DNA of 64,000 nt from Zhongshania aliphaticivorans. Its GTDB lineage: Bacteria > Pseudomonadota > Gammaproteobacteria > Pseudomonadales > Spongiibacteraceae. The notes beneath the pieces were generated by a model. The model was not told the origin of the DNA, ran no database searches, and was given only the letters and a program-made list of their open reading frames with translations. This document shows positions 37,286 to 46,147 of this stretch, piece by piece. A program made the translations under genes and the position numbers. The number at the start of each line of letters is the position of its first letter. Positions within the stretch are counted from its first letter, which is position 1. The DNA is taken from assembly GCF_902705855.1 (NCBI RefSeq), contig NZ_CACSIJ010000001.1:62001-126000 (forward strand), read 5' to 3'.

Positions 37286-39058
37286 TCAGTACGTACGAAT
37301 TTTTGGTGCAAACGCTTCACGTGTTTTAGGCGTGAAGTTTACCGCCCGCTTACCGACACGTTTTTCGCTAGGGAAGTACACAGAATGGCACAACCAATTT
37401 TCGTCGTCGCGATCAGTGAAATCTTCACGAGCGTGAGCGCCGCGGCTTTCGGTGCGCGCTTCTGCAGCGATTGCAGTTGCTTCGGCTACTTCAAACAAGT
37501 TGTGCAATTCAAGTGCTTCAATACGTGCAGTATTGTAGGCATTGCTCTTGTCTTCCAAGTGCGCATTGTCGATACGCACACGCAGTTCTGCCAATTTCTT
37601 AATACCTTCCTGCATAAAGTCACCGCGACGGAATACGCCAAAGTGATTTTGCATAATGGTTTGCAACTCTGTACGCAGTGCCGAAACACTCTCACCGCCA
37701 GTAGTATTGTTAATCTTGTTCAAGCGGCTCATTGCACGTTCGATATCTGCCTCAGAAGCGTCACGCATCTCAATGCCTTCGCGAAGACTCTTCTCGATAT
37801 ACAGACCAGCTGAACGACCAAACACCACCAAATCTAGCAGTGAGTTACCACCTAAACGGTTAGCACCATGAACTGATACACAAGCGACCTCACCACAGGC
37901 AAACAAACCAGGAATAACCGTATCGTTGCCTTCTGCATCAACAGTCAATGCCTGACCGTTAACGTTGGTGGGAATACCACCCATCATGTAGTGACAGGTC
38001 GGTACAACTGGCACAGGTTCTTTTACTGGGTCAGCGTGGGCAAAGGTACGAGACAATTCACAGATACCTGGCAGACGGCTCTCGAGAACTTCTTCACCAA
38101 GGTGATCCAGCTTTAGGTAAACGTGATCACCGTTTGGACCACAACCCCGGCCTTCAAGAATTTCTAGCGTCATTGAACGAGCAACAACGTCACGGCCCGC
38201 CAAATCTTTAGCATTCGGCGCATAACGCTCCATGAAGCGCTCGCCGTCTTTATTGACGAGGTAACCACCCTCACCGCGACAACCTTCAGTAACAAGCACA
38301 CCCGCGCCGGCTATACCGGTTGGGTGGAACTGCCACATTTCAATATCTTGCACTGGGAAACCAGCTCGCAATGCCATACCAACACCGTCACCAGTATTAA
38401 TGTGAGCATTAGTAGTAGAGGCATAAATACGGCCTGCACCACCGGTTGCGAATACAGTCGCTTTCGATTTAACGTAAACCACTTCACCGGTTTCGATACA
38501 AATAGCAATAACACCAACCACTTCGCCGTCTTCGTTTTTAACGAGGTCTGTGGCATACCATTCGTTAAAGAATACGGTATTGTTTTTTAGGTTGCCTTGG
38601 TAAAGCGTGTGTAGCAGCGCGTGACCAGTACGGTCGGCAGCAGCACAGGTACGAGCAGCCTGACCGCCCTCACCGAAGTTTTTAGACTGACCACCAAAAG
38701 GACGCTGATAAATACGACCTTCTTCGGTACGCGAAAAAGGCATACCCATATGATCTAGCTCGTAAACTGCCTCTGGGCCAACCTGACACATATATTCAAT
38801 AGCTTCTTGATCACCGATGTAATCAGAACCTTTAACCGTGTCATACATATGCCACTGCCACTGATCTTGCGGATCAGAACTGGCGATTGCACAGGTAATA
38901 CCACCCTGCGCCGACACGGTGTGCGAGCGAGTAGGAAATACTTTAGAAATTACTGCTGTTTTGTAACCAGACTGTGCCAACTGCAATGCAGCACGCATAC
39001 CTGCGCCACCGCCACCAACAATTACACCATCAAAAGAAATTGTACGAATATTAGCCAT
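37286..39058 (-). CDS. sdhA: Succinate dehydrogenase flavoprotein subunit
   Basis: Oxidises succinate to fumarate at a covalently bound FAD. 590 residues. Visible: FAD motif [21 protein letters not shown] (about 10-30), the covalent-FAD His in [12 protein letters not shown], catalytic region [33 protein letters not shown], and [19 protein letters not shown]. Separated by 3 bases from sdhD. Confidence 0.98.
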   Translation of the reverse strand: MANIRTISFDGVIVGGGGAGMRAALQLAQSGYKTAVISKVFPTRSHTVSAQGGITCAIASSDPQDQWQWHMYDTVKGSDYIGDQEAIEYMCQVGPEAVYELDHMGMPFSRTEEGRIYQRPFGGQSKNFGEGGQAARTCAAADRTGHALLHTLYQGNLKNNTVFFNEWYATDLVKNEDGEVVGVIAICIETGEVVYVKSKATVFATGGAGRIYASTTNAHINTGDGVGMALRAGFPVQDIEMWQFHPTGIAGAGVLVTEGCRGEGGYLVNKDGERFMERYAPNAKDLAGRDVVARSMTLEILEGRGCGPNGDHVYLKLDHLGEEVLESRLPGICELSRTFAHADPVKEPVPVVPTCHYMMGGIPTNVNGQALTVDAEGNDTVIPGLFACGEVACVSVHGANRLGGNSLLDLVVFGRSAGLYIEKSLREGIEMRDASEADIERAMSRLNKINNTTGGESVSALRTELQTIMQNHFGVFRRGDFMQEGIKKLAELRVRIDNAHLEDKSNAYNTARIEALELHNLFEVAEATAIAAEARTESRGAHAREDFTDRDDENWLCHSVYFPSEKRVGKRAVNFTPKTREAFAPKIRTY

Positions 39059-39061
39059 TGT

Positions 39062-39436
39062 TTAACTCCAAAGAATCTGGATGCCCCAAACGAGGTAGGT
39101 GAATAACACAACAGCTGACGCCGCCTGAAATGCCAAACGCAACAACGTGCCTCGGCCACCCATCATTCGCTCGGTTAAATAATCGGTAGATACAGACCAC
39201 AAACCGATCCAAGCATGTCCTACAATGGACAACACCGCTGCAGTACTAAACACACGCATAAAGGTGCTATCAAAATATGCACTCCATTGTGCATAAGTAA
39301 TTTCTGAGCCACTGCAGACCAGATAAAAACCAACCACTAACATATATGCTAGTAGCACCACACCGGAAACTCGCTGTATTAGCCAGTCAGATAAACCGCT
39401 GCGTCCCAAATTCGTTACTGAACTTACCATATCCAC
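39062..39436 (-). CDS. sdhD: Succinate dehydrogenase membrane anchor subunit
   Basis: Hydrophobic anchor of complex II that helps bind haem b and ubiquinone. 124 residues with three membrane helices: GVVLLAYMLVVGFYLVCSG, FSTAAVLSIVGHAWIGLWSV (carrying the haem-ligand type His), and LAFQAASAVVLFTYLVWGI. N-terminal GLSDWLIQRVSG is the family motif near the quinone site. Overlaps sdhC by 13 bases. Confidence 0.95.
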   Translation of the reverse strand: MDMVSSVTNLGRSGLSDWLIQRVSGVVLLAYMLVVGFYLVCSGSEITYAQWSAYFDSTFMRVFSTAAVLSIVGHAWIGLWSVSTDYLTERMMGGRGTLLRLAFQAASAVVLFTYLVWGIQILWS

Positions 39437-39810
39437 AACCCCGTCAGCAGAACCAATACCGCCGTCACCGCCAAGACCAATTTCGCCCCAGTCTCGCCGC
39501 CCTTCATAGTCTCACCAATGCCTGCATCCATAACCAAATGCTTCACACCGGCTGCTGAGTGATAACTCAAACCGATCAACACGGCCCAAATACTCAACTT
39601 ACCCCAGAACGATGCTAGACACGCCTTCGCCTGTTCAAAGCCCTCTGGGCCATCAAGACTTGTACCAAGCAACCAAAACAGCAGGGCTACGCCCGCCACA
39701 AGAAACACACCACTAACGCGGTGTAAAATAGAGGTATATGCGGTAATCGGCAGCGCGATTGTTCCGATATCCAGATTTACAGGTCGTTTATCGTTCACGG
39801 TTTTTGCCAC
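39424..39810 (-). CDS. sdhC: Succinate dehydrogenase cytochrome b556 subunit
   Basis: Haem-containing anchor subunit. 128 residues, opening KRPVNLDIGTIALPITAYTSILHRVSG: the Ser/His of the SILHRVSG motif lie at the quinone site. It has three membrane helices; the second contains the haem-ligand His in SYHSAAGVKHLVMD. It starts with GTG, with no strong ribosome binding site. First gene of the sdh-suc operon. Confidence 0.96.
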   Translation of the reverse strand: MAKTVNDKRPVNLDIGTIALPITAYTSILHRVSGVFLVAGVALLFWLLGTSLDGPEGFEQAKACLASFWGKLSIWAVLIGLSYHSAAGVKHLVMDAGIGETMKGGETGAKLVLAVTAVLVLLTGLWIW

Positions 39811-40326
39811 ACTTTTAATTTCTGGCCCATATATTACGAGCGGTTTAAAGGGAGTGGATCAATCAGATACTGAGCTCTCCAACCCAGCATCGCTTCTTAG
39901 AAACAGGAGTAGCTAAACTCCCGAAGAAACGCCGCGCATTATAGGGCCATCGAAGGGCAATTACAAACCCTTAAACACCCACAAAAGGGCAGCAAAAAAC
40001 TCGAATATCAAAGGCTTAAGAGACCATTTCGCACCATTATGGCGCCATAGCAAAAACATGACCTCACTAATTTCGTGCGCAATAATTAGCGAACATTTAC
40101 ATACAAACGATAAAAACCTTGCAGGACTGAATATTTAGAATTCCATCCGCACCAATACCACGTTAAAATGTTCTCACCGTTGACAAAACATTTCAGCTCT
40201 CTATATTTGTCACTCCCGCGAAATGCGGATCTCCCCGGGTTACGTTCAGGTAATACCTTACCGGATGCTAGACTCGGGGAGTCAACGCCACAAGCTATGC
40301 TAAAAAGTTACAGGAGCCCGTCCCAC
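39811..40326. other. 516-bp divergent regulatory region between sdhC and gltA
   Basis: No gene is supported. An open frame starting at 40168 merely extends gltA upstream through its own promoter. The segment holds the gltA promoter (40180-40207) and, on the minus strand, presumably the sdhC promoter, which I could not pin down. It is AT-rich around 40020-40160. Confidence 0.6.
40180..40207 (+). promoter_or_regulatory. Probable sigma-70 promoter of gltA
   Basis: TTGACA (40180-40185), 16-base spacer, TATATT (40202-40207). The expected start near 40214 would give a leader of about 113 bases before the gltA ATG. Confidence 0.55.
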
Positions 40327-41610
40327 ATGAGCGATAAGAAAGCAAGTCTGAGTATCGATGGAAAAACGCTAGACCTTAAAGTCCACTCTGGCACCATCGG
40401 TCCCGACGTCATCGAAGTCAGCGCCCTGACGGGTAACGGATATTTCACCTACGATCCCGGCTTTGTTTCAACCGCAGCCTGCGAATCAAAAATCACATAT
40501 ATTGACGGTGATAAAGGTGTGCTACTCCACGGTGGCTACCCCATAGAACAACTGGCCGAACAATCCGACTACCTAGAAACCTGCTATTTATTACTATACG
40601 GCGCACTGCCAAACGCAGCACAAAAAGAAACCTTCGTTAATAAAGTCCGCATGCACACCATGGTCAACGACCAAATGAGCACCTTCTTCAAAGGCTTCCG
40701 CCGCGACGCTCATCCAATGGCAATCATGTGCGGCGTAGTTGGTGCCCTCTCTGCGTTTTACCACGACTCACTAGACATTACAGACGAGAAACACCGCGAA
40801 ATCTCAGCAATTCGCCTAATTGCGAAAATGCCAACCTTGGCGGCAATGACTTACAAATACACCATTGGCCAGCCCTTTATGTACCCGCAAAATCATCTGA
40901 GCTACTCAGAAAACTTTTTGCACATGATGTTCGGTAATCCCTGCGAACCAAGCAATGTAAACCCCGTACTCGCAAAAGCAATGGACAAAATATTCCTATT
41001 GCATGCTGACCACGAGCAAAATGCATCAACGTCAACCGTGCGTCTTGCCGGCTCAACAGGTGCCAATCCTTTCGCCTGTATCTCTGCAGGTATTGCAGCA
41101 CTTTGGGGGCCATCGCACGGCGGCGCAAACGAAGCCGTACTGGATATGCTTAATGAAATCGGCGATGCATCACGTATCGACGAGTTTGTAGCGCGAGCAA
41201 AAGATAAAGATGATCCATTCCGCCTAATGGGCTTTGGTCACCGTGTTTATAAGAATTTTGATCCGCGCGCTAAAGTAATGAAGCTAGCGGCAGATGAAGT
41301 ACTTGCGGAGTTAGGCCTTGAGAACGACCCACTGCTGAAAATTGCTAAGCGCCTAGAGCAAATTGCACTGGAAGACGAATACTTTATCGACCGCAAGCTC
41401 TATCCAAACGTCGATTTCTATTCAGGTATTATTCTTAAAGCGATTGGTATTCCAACTAGCATGTTTACCGTTATCTTCGCCTTGGGCCGCACCCCAGGCT
41501 GGATTGCTCACTGGAATGAAATGATCAGCGGCAGCTACCGCATCGGGCGCCCTCGCCAGCTTTATACTGGCCCAGCGCAACGCGACTTCGTTCCACTGGA
41601 CAAGCGTTAA
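40327..41610 (+). CDS. gltA: Type II citrate synthase
   Basis: Condenses acetyl-CoA and oxaloacetate. From ATG 40327 it has 427 residues, matching the NADH-sensitive hexameric family, and begins [19 protein letters not shown]. Visible: oxaloacetate/CoA residues around [34 protein letters not shown], the catalytic His in [17 protein letters not shown] and the catalytic Asp in [22 protein letters not shown] lies 10 bases upstream. The longer frame from 40168 would translate the promoter and is rejected. A strong terminator follows. Confidence 0.98.
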   Translation: MSDKKASLSIDGKTLDLKVHSGTIGPDVIEVSALTGNGYFTYDPGFVSTAACESKITYIDGDKGVLLHGGYPIEQLAEQSDYLETCYLLLYGALPNAAQKETFVNKVRMHTMVNDQMSTFFKGFRRDAHPMAIMCGVVGALSAFYHDSLDITDEKHREISAIRLIAKMPTLAAMTYKYTIGQPFMYPQNHLSYSENFLHMMFGNPCEPSNVNPVLAKAMDKIFLLHADHEQNASTSTVRLAGSTGANPFACISAGIAALWGPSHGGANEAVLDMLNEIGDASRIDEFVARAKDKDDPFRLMGFGHRVYKNFDPRAKVMKLAADEVLAELGLENDPLLKIAKRLEQIALEDEYFIDRKLYPNVDFYSGIILKAIGIPTSMFTVIFALGRTPGWIAHWNEMISGSYRIGRPRQLYTGPAQRDFVPLDKR

Positions 41611-41615
41611 GACGT

Positions 41616-41643
41616 AAAAAAGGCCGCTTATGCGGCCTTTTTT
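41616..41643 (+). terminator. Rho-independent terminator of gltA
   Basis: AAAAAAGGCCGC (41616-41627), loop TTAT, GCGGCCTTTTTT (41632-41643), starting 6 bases after the gltA stop. The symmetric A/T flanks make it usable by the convergent lipoprotein gene as well. Confidence 0.92.
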
Positions 41644-41684
41644 AATTCCACTGTTAATTCTATATCTCAGATCAAACATCAAAA

Positions 41685-42122
41685 CTAGCGTGTTTTATAC
41701 TCAAACCCCATTTCGGCACCATCTACAGAATCACCGTAGCTACTAAAATTGCTATTTCTATCGAACTCAGCGCCCTCCTTCATTCGCAGCTTTGTTTTTA
41801 TTTTCAAACGCTGTTCTTCACTTTGGCCAGATTGCTCAAACCAAGCCTCCACACCGTAGCGACTTTTTTCCTCTCCCCAATTTTGCACATCATCCTGTAA
41901 ATCACTAGGTAAACTCAAATCAAGCACAGGCTGATTTTGCACGGACTCTTCCACAGTCCGAGCTTCTGGCGAGGTGTTTTCTATAGCATTTTCATCGACA
42001 AGTGGAAAATTGTCGTGACGCTCAGACTCAGTTTTTTCTACTGCCTGCGCCACTTTAGGCTTTTCCCCACAAGACACCAATACAATTGACAACAAAAAAC
42101 ACACACAACAACGATTAATCAT
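41685..42122 (-). CDS. Probable lipoprotein of unknown function
   Basis: A 145-residue protein with a lipoprotein signal: MINRCCVCFLLSIVLVSCGEKP, with lipobox LVSC and lipidation expected at Cys18. The mature part is hydrophilic, acidic and low in structure (EKTESERHDNFPLVDENAIENTSPEART), ending with a region rich in Gly, Ser and charged residues. Residue +2 is Gly, which does not call for inner-membrane retention. Codes convergently with gltA. Function unknown. Confidence 0.7.
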   Translation of the reverse strand: MINRCCVCFLLSIVLVSCGEKPKVAQAVEKTESERHDNFPLVDENAIENTSPEARTVEESVQNQPVLDLSLPSDLQDDVQNWGEEKSRYGVEAWFEQSGQSEEQRLKIKTKLRMKEGAEFDRNSNFSSYGDSVDGAEMGFEYKTR

Positions 42123-42245
42123 TCTTAAATACCACTTAAATCAAGTGCGACACCACACATACCTCGTCCGATTGGACAATAGCGGTGTCAAAACGTCACG
42201 TATACATTAACTGCATTTTACACGACACCAATCACCGGAGACCAC

Positions 42246-43019
42246 ATGAGCAGACTCACTGGAAAAGTTGCTATTATCACAGGCGCCGCACGCGGCATGG
42301 GCGCAGTGACCGCCAAATTATTTGTGGAGCACGGCGCCAGCGTCGTTATCGCAGATATCATTGACGACGCAGGAGAGGCCCTGGCCGCCTCACTTGGCGA
42401 CCGCGCTCATTATATCCATGCCGACATATCAAAAGAGTCTGACTGGCAAAACCTCATAAACAAAGCCGAATCGCTTGGACCTCTAAATGTGCTGATAAAC
42501 AACGCCGCCATCCTACACGTGGCCGCTATTGCGGATTCAGACGCCGAAGATTACATGCGGGTCATCAATATCAACCAGCTTGGTACTTACCTTGGCATTC
42601 GAGCCGCGATTGAACCTATGAAAAAAGCAGGGGGAGGCTCAATTATTAACATTTCCTCAATTGATGGCTTACAAGCCAAAAACGGTTTATCTGCTTATGT
42701 TTCTAGTAAATGGGCGGTGAGAGGCCTTAGTAAATCGGCAGCAATTGAACTAGGCCCCTACAATATTCGTGTCAATACGGTTCACCCCGGCGGAATTTTT
42801 ACGGCTATGCACGGTGCAGAAGGCAAAACGGAACCCAGCGATCAAGACAATGCATTTTATGTTAACCATGCTCTACCCCGTGTTGGGCTACCCCTAGAGG
42901 TCGCCAATATGTCACTTTTCTTGGCTTCCGATGAAAGTAGCTACTCCACGGGGGCGGAATTTCTAGTAGACGGTGGTTGGCAAGCCGGTATGCGATTGAG
43001 CATGCTGCCCAGCTCTTAG
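42246..43019 (+). CDS. SDR family NAD(P)-dependent oxidoreductase
   Basis: A 257-residue classical short-chain dehydrogenase. Cofactor motif TGAARGMG (TGxxxGxG), LNVLINNAA, and active-site Ser-Tyr-Lys in NISSIDGLQAKNGLSAYVSSKWAVRGL (Y-x-x-x-K). Asp in VIADI after the second strand points to NAD rather than NADP. The ending GAEFLVDGGWQAG is the usual SDR C-terminus. Similar to 3-alpha/20-beta-hydroxysteroid and related dehydrogenases, but the substrate is undetermined. ATG after CCGGAGACCAC. Confidence 0.9.
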   Translation: MSRLTGKVAIITGAARGMGAVTAKLFVEHGASVVIADIIDDAGEALAASLGDRAHYIHADISKESDWQNLINKAESLGPLNVLINNAAILHVAAIADSDAEDYMRVININQLGTYLGIRAAIEPMKKAGGGSIINISSIDGLQAKNGLSAYVSSKWAVRGLSKSAAIELGPYNIRVNTVHPGGIFTAMHGAEGKTEPSDQDNAFYVNHALPRVGLPLEVANMSLFLASDESSYSTGAEFLVDGGWQAGMRLSMLPSS

Positions 43020-43118
43020 GAGATATTCACAAACACACTGGTAAAACAAACACTGGAAAGCCGTTAAAGGGTCTTCTATATTGGGCATGTAATACTGATT
43101 TTGTCTGCGGAGGACCCA

Positions 43119-43352
43119 ATGGACACCGAATTACATACAATGAACCTTCTCTTTGACCAGCTTGGCCTTCCAAGTGAAGACAAAGAGATTGAGCGTTTCA
43201 TTGTTCGACACCGCCCCTTACCCCGAGGCTTGCAGATTCACGAAGCAAGTTTTTGGAAACCAGCACAGGCCAATTTTCTGAAGGAATCTTTAGATATTGA
43301 CGCGGAATGGGCGGAATTAGTCGATGAGTTAGATGCACGCCTGCGCTATTAG
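43119..43352 (+). CDS. DUF2789 domain-containing protein
   Basis: A 77-residue protein of the small proteobacterial DUF2789 family, with the family pattern MNLLFDQLGLPSEDKEIERFIVRHRPLP … HEASFWKPAQANFLKESLDIDAEWAELVDELDARLR. Function unknown. ATG 43119 follows GGAGG, better than a frame start 18 bases earlier. Confidence 0.88.
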   Translation: MDTELHTMNLLFDQLGLPSEDKEIERFIVRHRPLPRGLQIHEASFWKPAQANFLKESLDIDAEWAELVDELDARLRY

Positions 43353-43380
43353 CGCAGGCGTTGCCTAGCCCAGCAAGGCA

Positions 43381-43590
43381 TTAGCTATTTCCCTCGTCTA
43401 GGCCAACATAACTAATTTTCGGGTAAGACACCCACTTAAAAACCTGCCGATAACTGCATATCATGCATTTATGGGGGATCTCACCCGTTGCTGGATTCAT
43501 CTCACCGGCACTAACCATCATTCCATGCCCGCACTTATCGCAGACGTAATTCACTTCTACAGGTTGAACTAAGCGTTTAATTTCAGGCAT
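43381..43590 (-). CDS. Small zinc-ribbon-like protein
   Basis: A 69-residue protein with two CxxC pairs: YVCDKCGHGMM and HKCMICSYRQ, separated by a 21-residue acidic/Gly-rich loop. This spacing is typical of a treble-clef or zinc-ribbon knuckle. It would bind one zinc, and may contact nucleic acid or protein. It is the gene after a membrane-anchored coiled-coil protein (15 bases apart), implying one transcript. Function unknown. Confidence 0.7.
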   Translation of the reverse strand: MPEIKRLVQPVEVNYVCDKCGHGMMVSAGEMNPATGEIPHKCMICSYRQVFKWVSYPKISYVGLDEGNS

Positions 43591-43605
43591 TATTTATATT
43601 CCGTG

Positions 43606-43974
43606 TTATCGCGAGCCCGCACCATTATTGGGCGCAGGATCCGCAGATGATGAACCATTAGGCTGCGCTGCAATCCCCTGCTTGGCACGCTCCAACTCTT
43701 TTTCTACCGAATTAATCATCGCCGACCACCCCTGAATCAAGGCATCGTTAGCAGTCTCAATTAAGCCACCCAAAGAATTTTGCTGGATTTTGTCCATTTC
43801 ACTTTTAGCAAGCTGCACCCTCTGATCAATGCTACTTACACGCTCTGATAACTGAATCAATTGTGTATTCAGAGTTTCGCGGTAGGCCTGTTCGTCTCGA
43901 TATTGCCAATACTCAAAGACCAGTAACGCAACAACAATCACTGCCGCCAGCAAAACACCAAGTGATGATTTCAT
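43606..43974 (-). CDS. Membrane-anchored coiled-coil protein of unknown function
   Basis: A 122-residue protein: one N-terminal membrane helix (SSLGVLLAAVIVVALLVFEYW), a coiled coil (LNTQLIQLSERVSSIDQRVQLAKSEMDKI), a second helical segment (WSAMINSVEKELERAKQG) and a disordered Pro/Asn/Ser tail. It probably faces the periplasm. ATG 43974 follows GGGAG by 7 bases, which is better than ATG 43998. No family recognised. Confidence 0.7.
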   Translation of the reverse strand: MKSSLGVLLAAVIVVALLVFEYWQYRDEQAYRETLNTQLIQLSERVSSIDQRVQLAKSEMDKIQQNSLGGLIETANDALIQGWSAMINSVEKELERAKQGIAAQPNGSSSADPAPNNGAGSR

Positions 43975-44122
43975 TTTGTAACTCCCAGCAGAACACATAC
44001 AAAAAATTAGAGCTTAGTCGGTAAAGACATTACTATGCTAAGACAAGTAAACATAAGCCTCAAATTTACACCGCAAAGTCCAAAAGCAACAATGATTTCA
44101 GCACAAGGAAACGCTAAATAAT

Positions 44123-45391
44123 ATGAAACTGCAGTTACTCCTTACCGGCAATGAACTCATGGCTGGCGATACGATCGACTCAAACTCCTCAATGATTGCC
44201 GAACTAATCACCGATTATGGCTGGCGGATTGATAAAAAAGTCACCGTCGGTGATGACCTTAAATTGCTAGAAATGCAAATTCACGATTTGGCTGCTGACT
44301 GCGATGTATTGATTATTAACGGCGGCCTCGGCCCCACTGTTGACGACATGACCTCGCTCGCGCTAGCCAACACCACTGGCAAGCCAATCACTGAGCACCC
44401 TGACGCCCTAGCCCACTTAAGCCAGTGGTGCGAACAAAAGGGTTTTCGCCTAAATGCATCAAACCTCAAACAAACATTGCTGCCAGCGGGCAGTGGCATT
44501 ATCGCGAACTCACGAGGAAGCGCTGTTGGGATTCAGATAAAAATCGGTAATTGCTTAGTTCTAGCTACACCGGGGGTACCGAGCGAACTAAAGGTAATGA
44601 TGACAAACGAAATCATCCCCTTATTAGCCGCGCAATTTAGTTCTGACTATATTCAAACTCAGCGCTTAGCAGTATTTGGTCTTGGCGAATCGTCAATACA
44701 AGAAAGAGTCAACAAGCATTACCCCGACTGGCCCAATGATGTTGAACTCGGCTTTCGCGCGTCGATGCCTGTACTCGAAGTAAAACTAACAACCCGTGGC
44801 CAAAATGCCAGCAAAAAGATTGACGAATGGCGCGGCAAAATAATTGACCTAATCGATGATCACCTGCTCGGCGACATGCCCTTAAATCTAGCGCAATCAG
44901 TCATCGCCGCCGCAAAGCAACACAAGCTCAGCATTTGTACCGCTGAATCCTGCACCGGTGGGCGAATAGCTGCGGAGCTTACCGGTGTCGCCGGCGCATC
45001 AGAGGTATTTCCTGGCGGGATTGTTAGTTACTCAAATGCACTAAAACATCAACTGCTAGGTGTTTCAGAAAACAGCTTAAATACGGAAGGCGCTGTCAGT
45101 CAAAGCGTTGTTAAACAAATGGCTGAAGGCGCTTTAAACACTATTGGCGCCGACCTAGTTATCGCCGTCACCGGCATAGCTGGACCTGACGGCGGCAGCG
45201 AAGACAAGCCTGTCGGCACCGTATGGCTAGCATGGGGAAGTCGAGAAAACCTGAAAGTAGAAAAATTCTTCCTCCCGGTAGACCGGCATTTATTTCAGAC
45301 CTTAGTCACCGCCCTAGGCTTAGACCTTATAAGACGCCATATACTAAGCATCCCCGGTTTACCCGAGCTCATGACCCGCCGCCGCGCCTAA
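44123..45391 (+). CDS. cinA: CinA family nicotinamide mononucleotide deamidase-related protein
   Basis: A 422-residue two-domain protein. The N-terminal MoaB/MogA-like domain (LLTGNELMAGDTIDSNSSMIAE … INGGLGPTVDDMTSLALANTTG) hydrolyses ADP-ribose in characterised members; the C-terminal PncC domain (SICTAESCTGGRIAAELTGVAGASEVFPGGIVSYSN … AVTGIAGPDGG) deamidates NMN for NAD recycling. It is not followed by recA, unlike in several related bacteria. The stop lies within a GC-rich hairpin (45378-45401). Confidence 0.93.
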   Translation: MKLQLLLTGNELMAGDTIDSNSSMIAELITDYGWRIDKKVTVGDDLKLLEMQIHDLAADCDVLIINGGLGPTVDDMTSLALANTTGKPITEHPDALAHLSQWCEQKGFRLNASNLKQTLLPAGSGIIANSRGSAVGIQIKIGNCLVLATPGVPSELKVMMTNEIIPLLAAQFSSDYIQTQRLAVFGLGESSIQERVNKHYPDWPNDVELGFRASMPVLEVKLTTRGQNASKKIDEWRGKIIDLIDDHLLGDMPLNLAQSVIAAAKQHKLSICTAESCTGGRIAAELTGVAGASEVFPGGIVSYSNALKHQLLGVSENSLNTEGAVSQSVVKQMAEGALNTIGADLVIAVTGIAGPDGGSEDKPVGTVWLAWGSRENLKVEKFFLPVDRHLFQTLVTALGLDLIRRHILSIPGLPELMTRRRA

Positions 45392-45410
45392 GCGTGGCGG
45401 CACGTCGGTG

Positions 45411-45848
45411 TTATACCGCCACTAAAAGTCGATCAGCAATCCATTGTAGTAACATCTCATACGCGCCATTGATCATTGCAATGGTATCTTTCTCACTCAC
45501 GCCTTTAGGCTCTGCACGCCCATACCAATCAATACGGCAACGTTCGTTATCAAGCGCTGTAACCTTGGCATTTGCCGAATAATTCGTAACTGGCATGGGC
45601 ACTCCGCGCGGAATATCGTAAGAAAAACTCATGGTAGATGGGTCCTGCGCTGTGAGCACCTCATCTATAGGCTCCGGTAAACCTGAAATATGTAAGCGAC
45701 GAGTCATCCCGATACCGCTCCCAATAAGCTCAATTTTGTCAATACCGGGGGCCCAGCTAATATCACCAAAATTCTCTAACAACTCCCACACCGTATGTGC
45801 CGAGACATTAAACTCACGCGCCAAATGCGTTTCAACCATTCCAATCAC
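45411..45848 (-). CDS. SRPBCC family protein
   Basis: A 145-residue protein of the START/Bet v1-like ligand-binding superfamily: MVETHLAREFNVSAHTVWELLENFGDISWAPGIDKIELIGSG is the typical first beta strand and helix pair, and the C-terminal long helix DTIAMINGAYEMLLQWIADRL closes the cavity. No signal peptide. The ligand is unknown. Convergent with cinA. Confidence 0.82.
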   Translation of the reverse strand: MIGMVETHLAREFNVSAHTVWELLENFGDISWAPGIDKIELIGSGIGMTRRLHISGLPEPIDEVLTAQDPSTMSFSYDIPRGVPMPVTNYSANAKVTALDNERCRIDWYGRAEPKGVSEKDTIAMINGAYEMLLQWIADRLLVAV

Positions 45849-46147
45849 CCTTGCTCATATTAATTATTCGGCATAATGCCTCATCACTGAGATTCCCACC
45901 TCACCCGAACGGCCTAGCTATATAAACCCTTGGTAATATGAACAAGCCTTAATTGGCGCCCCCTCTAAACACTGGTACTCTTTAAGTAAGTAACAAAGCT
46001 ATAACGAGACTTCCGCATAACTACTCGCTAGCCAATACAGCATTAAAACTCCGCTTTTACGCCGTTTTTTGCCTCGTATTGGTTTCGCTCGTGACCTTAT
46101 GCTGAAATCTCATAACATAATAAGCATTCAACATTCGGAACAGCGCC

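Noticed and set aside
45378-45401. GC-rich hairpin over the cinA stop codon
   Set aside because: A 10-bp stem with one G-U pair but no T-run; not enough to call a terminator.
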